DNA of 64,000 bases from contig NZ_CP047029.1 in assembly GCF_009796805.1 (NCBI RefSeq), positions 4,478,001 through 4,542,000 of the forward strand, given 5' to 3'. A model generated the notes under the pieces. That model was not told the origin of the DNA and searched no databases. It was given only the letters and a program-made list of their open reading frames with translations. Positions 54,394 to 62,651 of the stretch are shown in pieces. The DNA is from Algibacter sp. L1A34. GTDB taxonomy: Bacteria; Bacteroidota; Bacteroidia; Flavobacteriales; Flavobacteriaceae. Within the stretch, counting starts at the first letter, position 1, and each line of letters starts with the position of its first letter. The position numbers and the translations under genes are program-made.

Positions 54394-54618
54394 CTATTGT
54401 AAACCTTCTCTATTTTTATATGCCATCACATTTTTATAGAGTAGAAAAATTCTGTAAATATTTTTTCCGTTTCTAATTATTTCATTAAAATCTTCCCCAT
54501 AAGTAACAGATGACAAAATTAATACGCCTACACATTTAATGTCGTTTCCGTAAGTTAATAAATCTGTGCCTTCGTTATAGTGATTCCTATTTAAAAATGT
54601 ATTTCTATAATTTATCAA
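54394..54618 (-). CDS. Short hypothetical protein or gene fragment (TTG start)
   Basis: The 74-residue frame has no ATG; it would begin at a TTG at 54618, and the frame stays open a few codons upstream (FLQKYE). The text (NRNHYNEGTDLLTYGNDIKC, VGVLILSSVTYGEDFNEIIR) is plausible protein but not recognised. It may be the remains of a larger gene. Operator F lies 58 bases upstream, so a transcribed unit probably starts here. Confidence 0.4.
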   Translation of the reverse strand: MINYRNTFLNRNHYNEGTDLLTYGNDIKCVGVLILSSVTYGEDFNEIIRNGKNIYRIFLLYKNVMAYKNREGLQ

Positions 54619-54675
54619 TTCATATTTCTGTAAGAATCAATATTAACACTTTATCTAAAGTCTAAAGAACATCAA

Positions 54676-54706
54676 TTAATATTCGTTGGCTGTGAGTTAA
54701 TATTTG
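54676..54706 (-). promoter_or_regulatory. Putative LytTR operator F
   Basis: On the minus strand CAAATATTAA and CGAATATTAA start 21 bases apart, 58 bases before the frame start at 54618. The half-sites agree at 9 of 10 positions. Confidence 0.7.
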
Positions 54707-54878
54707 AAAAAAAGGGGATAACACCTCATATTAAAACATTCAAAATAAGCCTATAGCTTTAATAACAAGCTTATTGAACTATTCACATACGCCATAAACG
54801 ATTACAAAACTGACACATCGTCTATAGATTTAGAAGCATTAAAGTATGCTACTCATATAAAATTCAAATTAATATTAT

Positions 54879-54908
54879 CAAATATAGACTGACAACTAAC
54901 GAATATAG
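54879..54908 (+). promoter_or_regulatory. Putative LytTR operator G (plus strand)
   Basis: On the plus strand CAAATATAG (54879) and CGAATATAG (54900) are 21 bases apart, 157 bases before the start at 55065. It is the only plus-strand copy and precedes the only rightward unit of the block. Confidence 0.65.
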
Positions 54909-55064
54909 ATTGAGGCTATTATTCTCTTAGCTATTCATGTAATCTTGTACCGAACAAATAAATATTAATGAACAATTATTAAAATACAACCATTTATAGT
55001 TCAAAACAAAAACACATTTTTAATTTAATCGCTAATATATTTAGCGAAAAACAAACTAACAATT

Positions 55065-55655
55065 ATGAAAAACATTTTAAAAACCTTTTTAGCCGTTTCA
55101 GTATTAACATTATCATCTTGTGGTATGGATTCTTTAGTTCCAAAAAACTTGAATGACGCTGATGACATTGCAGTAATTAAAGCTACCGTTGAAGAAAAAC
55201 TTGGAGCTGACAAGATGGTTAACAAATTAACCCTTAGAGCAGATGATTATCTATCTAGTCAATTTGAAAGAGCTCAAATAACCTATATGAGAAATGGTAA
55301 AGAATATTCCCAAGATTATTTTTTAAAAGTCGTTAACGATCCTAAAAAATCAATGTTTCAAAGAAATTCACATGATGGTGCTATAAAAATATCTGAATTC
55401 AATTTTGAGCAGATTCCTCCAAGTTTTAATAAAGCCGTTGAAATGATAAAAGCAGAAACGGATGAATACCATGATTTTGTAATGTACGAATGGGAGTTTG
55501 TTGTAGACAAAAACAATGAGGTAACATCTACTTTTGAACTAAATGGTACTAAGAAATCTGAAGGAAGCCATATGGAAGGTAAATCTATAGTAACAAACTA
55601 TTATGAATTTAAATTTACGTCTGACAAGGATGGTAATCTACAACTTAAAATGTAA
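55065..55655 (+). CDS. Lipoprotein, paralogue of the next gene
   Basis: The 196-residue product has a lipoprotein signal (MKNILKTFLAVSVLTLSSC). The mature part reads VIKATVEEKLGADKMVNKLT, FERAQITYMRNGKEYSQDYF and IKISEFNFEQIPPSFNKAVE. It shares its plan with the following gene (about a quarter to a third identity by eye), so the two arose by tandem duplication. The fold resembles small periplasmic PepSY-like domains but is not certain. Operator G lies upstream; spacing of 43 bases to the next gene suggests an operon. Confidence 0.7.
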   Translation: MKNILKTFLAVSVLTLSSCGMDSLVPKNLNDADDIAVIKATVEEKLGADKMVNKLTLRADDYLSSQFERAQITYMRNGKEYSQDYFLKVVNDPKKSMFQRNSHDGAIKISEFNFEQIPPSFNKAVEMIKAETDEYHDFVMYEWEFVVDKNNEVTSTFELNGTKKSEGSHMEGKSIVTNYYEFKFTSDKDGNLQLKM

Positions 55656-55698
55656 GGTTAAACACTGTATACTATAAATTAATCAAAACTAGAATTAT

Positions 55699-56331
55699 AT
55701 GAAAACTACATTATTAGCCAGTTGCGCATTTCTATTTATTTTTCTTCAATCTTGTGGATCAGGAGGAAGCGATACTTACCTACTAAACAACTCAGAAGGC
55801 CTAAAAGGACTGCAAACTAATTTAATAGAAGAATTTGGTGGAGACAGAGCCGTATATGGCTTAGGCTTAACAACAAAAGACCACTTAACAAGTGAATTTG
55901 AAATGGCAACCATAACTTACGTAGAAAATGAAAAAGCTTATTCTCAATCTTATATAACGGGTCCATATGGTGTGAAGATAGAACCTACAGAAGTTAAAGA
56001 TATTGTAAAAAATGAATCATTCTTTAAAGACAAAAAAGGGAAGATAAAGATTAAGGATTTGGATTTGACAGTAATTTTAGAAAACTACAACAAAGCCATT
56101 AAAATGATTGAATCTACAACCGACCAGTTTTCTAATTTTCATATGAAAGATTTCAATATCGATGTTATAAATGACAATAAGGTAAAGGTTAGATTTGTTA
56201 TAGAAGGGGAAAAACCAGATGGTAAAACTACGTATTATGGAGAACGTGTAAGAAATACTAATACTTTTCAATTTGAATTTAAAGCAGATGAAAATAATGT
56301 TCTAAAATCTACCGAAGGATTAGAGGGTTAA
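55699..56331 (+). CDS. Lipoprotein, paralogue of the previous gene
   Basis: The 210-residue product has lipobox FLQSC (Cys about residue 19). It matches the preceding protein in order: LQTNLIEEFGGDRAVYGLGL, FEMATITYVENEKAYSQSYI, KIKIKDLDLTVILENYNKAI and a closing TFQFEFKADENN. Function unknown. It is the second gene of the rightward unit, and the cytoplasmic protein follows 33 bases later. Confidence 0.7.
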   Translation: MKTTLLASCAFLFIFLQSCGSGGSDTYLLNNSEGLKGLQTNLIEEFGGDRAVYGLGLTTKDHLTSEFEMATITYVENEKAYSQSYITGPYGVKIEPTEVKDIVKNESFFKDKKGKIKIKDLDLTVILENYNKAIKMIESTTDQFSNFHMKDFNIDVINDNKVKVRFVIEGEKPDGKTTYYGERVRNTNTFQFEFKADENNVLKSTEGLEG

Positions 56332-56364
56332 GAAACAAATAATTACAAACTAAAAAACATAAGT

Positions 56365-57189
56365 ATGGGATTTAAAGACATGTTTTCAAAACTATTAAAA
56401 AGCGTAACACCCGAATATGATTTAGAAGAACTCTCTTACGAGAAGTTGAAAAAAATGGAAGGTCAAGGCTTTGACGTTAAAGAACTCCTTGAAAAATACG
56501 AGAAAGGTGAGAATAAAAATCAACTTTTGGCTCGTATAAGATTTGAAGATGTTAACATAGATCTGAGCAAAATACCCAATGCTACTGATGTTAGTTTGTT
56601 AAAACCTTATATAGATTCTAAACTCGATCCAGATTCCGATTTTATAAAAAAAAGCATGTCTGCTCCATTAATGGGAAAAGATAGCTGGAAACAGAAAGTA
56701 AAAGAAGGCGAAGTGATAATAGCTACAGTTATACAATGTGCGCCTCAATTATGGGAAACACACGAAGATGTTGGGTATGGTATGCTAGTTTGTGCGTTGG
56801 TTGAAAAAAACGAATACAAAAACAATCCTCTATTTTTAAAATCTATAAGTGAACTACTTAATAACTTTAGAGATGAAGATAATTTGCCTGCAGGTTTATC
56901 ACAAAGAATGACTAAACTTCATAGTGATTTGGATAATCCGAATTCTACATTCGATATTAATTTAGATCAAAGTTTGTTAGATGCTTACAATTTTCAATTC
57001 GAAAACAAACGTGTAATGACTTCAGATATTAGAGTTGCAACTATTGGTTTCTCTGATAGCCAAAATGATAAATTGCCAAGAAAAGCAATTGGTTCTGATG
57101 GCCTGTTGCCATTTATTGCTTTTGATAACAGAAAACAATTTCATGTTAACAACTATAAGGTAGTAAACGGAGAACTTTACAGTATATAA
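56365..57189 (+). CDS. Cytoplasmic protein of unknown function
   Basis: The 274-residue protein has no signal peptide. It starts MGFKDMFSKLLKSVTPEYDL and has a helical N-terminal region, then an alpha/beta part (GEVIIATVIQCAPQLWETHE, YGMLVCALVEKNEY) and a C-terminal section IRVATIGFSDSQNDKLPRKA. No family is recognised. It closes the rightward unit, whose two other genes are secreted lipoproteins, and is followed by a terminator. Confidence 0.6.
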   Translation: MGFKDMFSKLLKSVTPEYDLEELSYEKLKKMEGQGFDVKELLEKYEKGENKNQLLARIRFEDVNIDLSKIPNATDVSLLKPYIDSKLDPDSDFIKKSMSAPLMGKDSWKQKVKEGEVIIATVIQCAPQLWETHEDVGYGMLVCALVEKNEYKNNPLFLKSISELLNNFRDEDNLPAGLSQRMTKLHSDLDNPNSTFDINLDQSLLDAYNFQFENKRVMTSDIRVATIGFSDSQNDKLPRKAIGSDGLLPFIAFDNRKQFHVNNYKVVNGELYSI

Positions 57190-57213
57190 GTATTACTCAA
57201 TAATAAAAAGTTT

Positions 57214-57247
57214 AAGTCTCATAAAATAAATTTTATGAGACTTTTTT
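57214..57247 (+). terminator. Terminator of the rightward unit
   Basis: A 13-bp stem (AAGTCTCATAAAA with TTTTATGAGACTT) closes on the loop TAAA and is followed by a T run, 24 bases after the stop at 57189. It also lies 46 bases beyond the leftward mnmE end. Confidence 0.85.
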
Positions 57248-57292
57248 ATAACTATAATGTGTGTTTTTTCTGAAAACTATTGGTTTATTAAT

Positions 57293-58691
57293 CTATTTTC
57301 CGATACAGAAATTAGCAAAAATATTCCCCAGCAAATCATCATTAGTAATTTCTCCGGTTATTTCACCAAAATAATACAACGCCTGACGAATATCTATAGC
57401 CATTAAATCTCCCGATAAACCTATTTCTAAACCTTCTTTTACTTTTCCTATTTCTTCAAAAGCTTTTAAAAGGGAATCGTAATGTCTGGTATTAGTAACA
57501 ATAGTATCGTTATTTCTCAAATGCGCCGGTATTTACAAAGCTTAAAAGTTTATCCTTTAATGCTTCGACACCCGTACCTGTTTTAGCGGAAAGTAGATGG
57601 ATGTTTTCAATTTCGGCCTTAACGATCTCCACTTGCTTTTCATCAAGCTTATCTACCTTGTTAGCAACAATCAATAATGGTTTTAACGGATATTTATTTT
57701 TAATTTTTTCAATTTCAATTTTAAAAGATTTCAGAAAAGAAGTTTCCTTAAAGTTACTACCATCAGCAAGAAAAACAACTACTTGAGCCTGATCTATTTT
57801 TTCAAAAGTCTTTTTAATACCAATACTCTCAACAACGTCAGTGGTTTCTCGAATACCTGCGGTGTCAATAAAACGGAAGCCAATACCTCCTATCGAAATT
57901 TCATCTTCAATGGTATCCCGTGTAGTTCCTGCAATTTCGGAAACTATGGCGCGTTCTTCATTTAAGAGCGCATTTAACAGCGTAGATTTACCTACGTTTG
58001 GCTCTCCTACAATAGCGACCGGAATTCCGTTTTTAATCACGTTACCAACCGCAAAGGAATCAATTAATCGCTTTAATACAAACGTAATACGCTCGGTTAA
58101 ATCTTTAAACTGTCCTCTATCGGCAAACTCAACATCTTCTTCTGCAAAATCGAGTTCTAACTCTATTAACGATGCGAAATTTAAAAGTTCTTCACGCAAC
58201 TTTGCTATTTCCGAAGAAAAACCACCACGCATTTGTTGCATAGCTATTTGGTGAGACGCTTCGTTATCACTCGAAATTAAATCAGCTACGGCTTCTGCCT
58301 GACTTAAATCTAATTTTCCGTTTAAAAAAGCACGTAATGTAAACTCTCCAGGCGATGCCATACGGCAACCTTTCCGGATAAATAACTGTATAATTTCTTG
58401 TTGAATATAATTAGAGCCATGACACGATATTTCTACCACATTTTCTCCTGTGTAAGAATTCGGGTTTTTAAAAACAGATACTAAAACCTCATCTATAGTC
58501 CGTTTATCATCAATAATATGACCTAAATGAATAGTATGTGTTTTTTGTGTTAAAAGTGACTTATTACTCTTAACAGATTTAAAACTTTTATCGGCAATAG
58601 TAATGGCTTCTTGTCCAGATAATCGAATTACAGCAATGGCTCCTGCTCCCGAGGGTGTTGCTAATGCTACTATGGTATCGTCATTTATCAT
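57293..58691 (-). pseudogene. mnmE: tRNA modification GTPase MnmE, frameshifted near its 3' end
   Basis: The frame from 58691 gives 393 residues of MnmE: the folate-binding N-terminal domain ([20 protein letters not shown]), GTPase motifs [25 protein letters not shown] and VANKVDK, and a break at ...VNTGAFEK. A second frame from 57520 to 57293 supplies the missing C-terminus [20 protein letters not shown] to the catalytic FCIGK. One extra T on the coding strand (A run at 57519-57521) causes the shift; removing it gives [15 protein letters not shown], as in normal MnmE. The truncated product would lack the CxGK Cys used in wobble-uridine modification with MnmG. It may be a sequence error, since loss of MnmE is costly. 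Confidence 0.88.
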
Positions 58692-59020
58692 TCTGCAAAA
58701 ATACTAAAATTGTAAAAGGTTATGGCTATAACTTTTGACTCAAATAATAGCTTCAATATTTATTTTTAGTGTTCTATATAAATAAACCATGTTACACTTT
58801 TCTGATTACTGTTTTTTAAAATTAAAAAACAGTAATCAGAAATTAAACGAAATGAAAAACGCAATAAAACACATGCAAACATTATGAAAATGCTAAGTCT
58901 TTTCATCAAAACCCAACAATAATATTGAAAATCTATTAAAAAAATGTGACTATTTAATTTTAAGAGTGTCTTAATAACGAGTCCCTACAGCTCATACTAA
59001 ACTTTAATCCATTATAAATT
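58692..59020. other. Divergent intergenic region with a long hairpin
   Basis: The 329-base gap between mnmE and the STAS-like gene holds the hairpin at 58799-58842 and AT-rich sequence. No gene is supported. Confidence 0.5.
58799..58842. repeat. 44-base hairpin with 21-bp perfect stem
   Basis: TTTCTGATTACTGTTTTTTA followed by A, a 2-base spacer and the exact complement (to ...CAGTAATCAGAAA) lies in a divergent promoter region, where a terminator is not expected. Its A/T runs would let it terminate in either direction; alternatively it is a scar or a small mobile repeat. Confidence 0.75.
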
Positions 59021-59449
59021 ATGAAAACTATTGAATCTGAATTCTCAAAGCATATTGTAAAATCTGAACAAATGCCGTTGGGAGATATTCACTTTTTTAA
59101 CCATATAGCCATTATAGAATTTAAAGAAGGCGTACATGTAGATATTTATAACGTTTCTGGAATTTATAAAGAATTATTGTCCTTCTACGGAATATCGAGA
59201 CCATTCGGTATTATTGCAAACAGAGTGAATTCTTACTCCATTAACTTATTAGACATAAGTAGTTTTAAGAAAATAATGAAAAATCTTTGCGCTTACAGCG
59301 TTGTAAGTCATAATTTAGCAAGTGCTATGAATGCCAAAATTGAAAGTAATTTCTGTTCCCCAGAAAATATTCATTTCGAAGACATTAACGAAGCTGTTAA
59401 TTATGTTTTCAGTAAGGTAAAAACCAACGTCTCAATTTCCTTAAACTAA
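59021..59449 (+). CDS. STAS/SpoIIAA-like small cytoplasmic protein
   Basis: The 142-residue protein reads HFFNHIAIIEFKEGVHVDIY, SGIYKELLSFYGISRPFGII and VNYVFSKVKTN, the strand-helix order of the SpoIIAA-like/STAS fold that is frequent in Flavobacteria as single-domain proteins. No conserved phospho-Ser is obvious. It is a single gene whose last 9 bases overlap the convergent cvfB gene. Role unknown. Confidence 0.55.
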   Translation: MKTIESEFSKHIVKSEQMPLGDIHFFNHIAIIEFKEGVHVDIYNVSGIYKELLSFYGISRPFGIIANRVNSYSINLLDISSFKKIMKNLCAYSVVSHNLASAMNAKIESNFCSPENIHFEDINEAVNYVFSKVKTNVSISLN

Positions 59450-60271
59450 ATAAATTCCGTCAGGTTTAATTTCAATCAAGCGCTGTCTATAAAGCGTTCC
59501 AACGGCCTTTTTAAAATTCTTTTTACTCATTTGTAATTGATCTTTTATAGCTTCCGGGCTAGACTTATCGGTTAAGTTTATAAAGCCACTATTATCATGT
59601 AACTCATGCATGATTTTTTCGGCGTTAGGCTCGATATTTCTGTAACCTATTTGCCCTAAAGTAATGTCTAATTTATTTCCAGGACGAATTTTTTTCACAA
59701 TCCCTTTAAGTCGATCTCCAATACTTAAATCTTTAAATATTTGATCTTTATAAATTAAACCTATATGTTTTTTATTTACAATCACATTCATCCCAATATC
59801 CGACGGGTGCGATACAATTAAATCTACCTCATCAAATTCAGCAACAGTTAATTCCGTATTATCTAAAAACCTATTGGTTTTACTAGATGCTACTAAACGT
59901 TCTGTTTTTTCATCTAAATAACAATGCACCAAATACCAACCTCCCGGTTTCATTTTAAATGCTTGCTCTTGAAACGGACAAAACAATTCCTTTACCAAGC
60001 CCCAATCTAAAAAGGCACCGTAATCGTTAACTTCATTACAACGTAAAAGTGCAAAACCATCACGCATTACATACGGCATATCCGTAGAAGCAACAGGGCG
60101 TTCGTCGTTATCTAAATACACAAAAACCTCAAGTTTCTCCCAAATTTTAAATTCCTTCGGAACGTATCTGTTTGGTAACAAAACCTGGTTATCTTCATTA
60201 TCAATTAAATAAGCACCGTGCTCACTTTCGCGAAGAATTTCTAATGTATTTACTTGTCCTAAATGTATCAT
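59441..60271 (-). CDS. cvfB: S1-domain RNA-binding protein CvfB
   Basis: The 276-residue protein matches the CvfB family: N-terminal S1-like barrel (MIHLGQVNTLEILRESEHGA), then a second S1 unit (YGAFLDWGLVKELFCPFQEQ), a third (GDRLKGIVKKIRPGNKLDIT) and a C-terminal winged helix (MSKKNFKKAVGTLYRQRLIE). CvfB affects RNA metabolism and virulence gene expression in Firmicutes; in Bacteroidota its role is not established. It is a lone leftward gene converging with the STAS-like gene. Confidence 0.92.
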   Translation of the reverse strand: MIHLGQVNTLEILRESEHGAYLIDNEDNQVLLPNRYVPKEFKIWEKLEVFVYLDNDERPVASTDMPYVMRDGFALLRCNEVNDYGAFLDWGLVKELFCPFQEQAFKMKPGGWYLVHCYLDEKTERLVASSKTNRFLDNTELTVAEFDEVDLIVSHPSDIGMNVIVNKKHIGLIYKDQIFKDLSIGDRLKGIVKKIRPGNKLDITLGQIGYRNIEPNAEKIMHELHDNSGFINLTDKSSPEAIKDQLQMSKKNFKKAVGTLYRQRLIEIKPDGIYLV

Positions 60272-60360
60272 GCAGCAAAGGTAATGATATTAGAAAAAAG
60301 AATCTAGATTTAAATAATTAGAAAAGATAAAATTTTAGAAGAACATATACTTAATGCAAG

Positions 60361-60386
60361 AAGGCGCTACATAAATGTAACGCCTT
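60361..60386 (-). terminator. Hairpin after the DUF2853 gene
   Basis: AAGGCG pairs with CGCCTT and, after one mismatch, TACA with TGTA across the loop TAAA. It lies 28 bases past the DUF2853 stop on the minus strand. The T run in that direction is weak, so it is a modest terminator. Confidence 0.55.
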
Positions 60387-60414
60387 TTAATCTATAGAGT
60401 ATTATTCTGTAATG

Positions 60415-60753
60415 TTAGTATACAGATTCTTTACTGAAATGTTTTGTTAATAGGTAATAAACAACAGCCCTGTACTTATTACGATTCGATTTTCCGTATT
60501 GCTCTAACACAGCATCGATAGCTGAATCTAATTTAGCATCATCAGCTAATCCTAATTTTTTAATTAAGAAATTGTTTTTTACAGTTGCTAATTCAGATGC
60601 GTCTGAACCTGAAACTGTAGAAGAGTCCTTGTTATAAATAGATGGTCCACAACCAATGGTTACTTTTTTTAATAAATCCATGTCTGCTTCTACGCCACAT
60701 TTTTCTTTTAAATCGGCTGCATACTTTACAATTAATTCGTCTCTTTTACTCAT
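60415..60753 (-). CDS. DUF2853 family protein
   Basis: The 112-residue protein starts MSKRDELIVKYAADLKEKCG and contains VTIGCGPSIYNKDSSTVSGS, KNNFLIKKLGLADDAKLDSA and KSNRNKYRAVVYYLLTKHFS, the hallmark segments of DUF2853. It is small, acidic and cytoplasmic; function unknown. It lies 86 bases after menD on the same strand. Confidence 0.92.
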   Translation of the reverse strand: MSKRDELIVKYAADLKEKCGVEADMDLLKKVTIGCGPSIYNKDSSTVSGSDASELATVKNNFLIKKLGLADDAKLDSAIDAVLEQYGKSNRNKYRAVVYYLLTKHFSKESVY

Positions 60754-60839
60754 GTTTAGAATGTTTTAAATAGGGTTAATAAATTAAGTTATTAAGATAA
60801 CTATTTTTAAGACACAAAATAAATCGATAGGTCACATAA

Positions 60840-62600
60840 TTATTTTATTTTCTTGAAATAATTTAATAAAACCTCGTCGTTAATAGCCTTAGGTGTAAAC
60901 ACTTCTAGTAATTTTGGTTGCTCTCCGCTTTCATAAAATGAATTTAACGTCTCCTTTAATTCCAATTTATTTGAGGCTGAGCTATAATCTAAACCATACA
61001 TTTTACATAAATGCTCCGCAGTAAGGCTGTGCTTTGTTTCAAAATAAGTATCAAAATTCTCAGTATTTTTATGTCCAGGCAATATTCTAAAAATTCCACC
61101 ACCTTGATTATTCACAATAATTATTCTAAAATTTTTAGGTATATAATTATTCCAAAGTGCATTGCTATCATATAGAAAACTTAAATCTCCTGTGATAAAA
61201 ACAGTTGGTTTATTATTCGCCACAGCCGAACCTATTGCAGTGCTAGTGCTACCATCGATACCACTTGTGCCACGATTACAAAACACCTCTAACGTTTTAT
61301 TTAGGTTGAATAACTGCGTATAACGAATGGCAGAACTATTACCAACTTGCAAAATAGAATTATCGGGAATCGATTTTAAAATTTTGCTAAATACTGCAAA
61401 ATCCGAAAAGGGGATCTCCTTTAAATATTGCTTATGCTTTTCTAATCTGTTTTGTTTTTCGGCAGCCCAAAAACTATTATAATTACTTTTTACATAATGT
61501 GTTACTTTCGGTAAAAACTCCGAAAAAAACTGATTTGGAGAAGCTTCAATATGATTATTTAAACTAAAAAAAGTATCGTTCGCATCCTTTTCATCAATAT
61601 GCCAATGTTGTTTAGGTTTATACTTTCGTAGGAATTGTTTAATCTTTTTCGAAACAATTAAACCTCCAAACGTAACTAATATCCCTGGTTGAAGTTGTTT
61701 TTGCTCTTCTTCTGATAAAGGCGCTATTAATTGATCGATACTATTAAAAAAACGAGGATGATGTAAATTTGAAGTGCTTTCGGTTAAAACAATAACACTA
61801 TCATCTTCCGATAATTCATCCAACCATTTTTGCTCAATAGTATTGGGTTGATTTACACCAACTAAAATCATTTTTTTTGTAGCCGAGTTCCAATCCTCGA
61901 AACACGATTTTAAAATATGTTCTTCAATTTCGGTTTCTTTAAACGGAATTTCTATAACCTTTGGAGAAACACTCAATGTTTCAACCATTTCATAAAGAGG
62001 CTCATCAAAAGGAATATTAATATGAACAGGTCCCTTTTTTAATTTTGAAATATTAATGGCCGTATTTATTTCTTCTTCGTTATAAGTTTGAATACCTTTT
62101 TGCAAACCTAGTAAACGTTCAAATTTATCCTCTAAATTTTTAAATATTGGAAGTTCTTTGGCGTTAGGTACATTTTTTTCATCCTTTAAATCCAACTTTA
62201 AATTAGCTGAATATAAAATGTGATTTTTAAATACATTTTTCTGATTAATAGTCTGTCCATCACCTATACCAATCAAGTGCTTAGGTCTATCGGCCGATAA
62301 AACGATCAACGGAATATTACTAAAAAAAGCCTCGGCAACTGCAGGATAATAATTAAGCAATGCACTACCCGAAGTACAAACCACAGCCGTTGGTTCTTGT
62401 GTTTTTTGCGCAATTCCTAATGCAAAAAATGCCGCACAACGTTCATCAACAATACTATAACTTTTAAAAAAAGGATTGTGAGAAAAACCAATGGTTAAAG
62501 GTGCATTTCTGCTACCTGGAGATAATATTATATGTTTAATTCCTTTAGCTTTACACAACTGAATAACCGTTTGCGCAAGCGGAATTTTTGGATACATCAT
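60840..62600 (-). CDS. menD: Menaquinone biosynthesis: SEPHCHC synthase MenD
   Basis: MenD adds a succinyl-semialdehyde unit (from 2-oxoglutarate, with ThDP) to isochorismate. The 586-residue length is normal. N-terminal ThDP domain motifs are IILSPGSRNAPLTIGF, DERCAAFFALGIAQKT and VCTSGSALLNYYPAVAEAFF; the C-terminal ThDP/Mg site is SGIDGSTSTAIGSA and TGDLSFLYDSNALWN, then VNNQGGGIF. It starts at MMYPKIPLAQ; a start at the second Met is possible. It lies 51 bases after the isochorismate synthase gene, in one operon with it and the thioesterase gene. Confidence 0.96.
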   Translation of the reverse strand: MMYPKIPLAQTVIQLCKAKGIKHIILSPGSRNAPLTIGFSHNPFFKSYSIVDERCAAFFALGIAQKTQEPTAVVCTSGSALLNYYPAVAEAFFSNIPLIVLSADRPKHLIGIGDGQTINQKNVFKNHILYSANLKLDLKDEKNVPNAKELPIFKNLEDKFERLLGLQKGIQTYNEEEINTAINISKLKKGPVHINIPFDEPLYEMVETLSVSPKVIEIPFKETEIEEHILKSCFEDWNSATKKMILVGVNQPNTIEQKWLDELSEDDSVIVLTESTSNLHHPRFFNSIDQLIAPLSEEEQKQLQPGILVTFGGLIVSKKIKQFLRKYKPKQHWHIDEKDANDTFFSLNNHIEASPNQFFSEFLPKVTHYVKSNYNSFWAAEKQNRLEKHKQYLKEIPFSDFAVFSKILKSIPDNSILQVGNSSAIRYTQLFNLNKTLEVFCNRGTSGIDGSTSTAIGSAVANNKPTVFITGDLSFLYDSNALWNNYIPKNFRIIIVNNQGGGIFRILPGHKNTENFDTYFETKHSLTAEHLCKMYGLDYSSASNKLELKETLNSFYESGEQPKLLEVFTPKAINDEVLLNYFKKIK

Positions 62601-62651
62601 AAAAATTTAAAATATCCTCAAAAATAAGAATTACTACAAGAAATTAAGTGC

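Larger units (their letters stand above)
54619..55064. other. Divergent promoter region with operators F and G
   Basis: About 446 bases lie between the leftward unit (from 54618) and the rightward unit (from 55065). It has no gene, but carries one LytTR-like operator on each strand, each facing its own unit. The part from 54909 to 55064 is the leader of the rightward lipoprotein gene. Confidence 0.6.

Noticed and set aside
55025-55225. Leftward frame opposite the first lipoprotein gene
   Set aside because: It is antisense to a gene with a clear lipoprotein signal and has no recognisable features.
36000-57200. A polymorphic-toxin delivery system in the regulon block
   Set aside because: No Rhs, CdiA, VgrG, PAAR or toxin domain was found; only immunity-like families are visible, so I do not call a toxin system.
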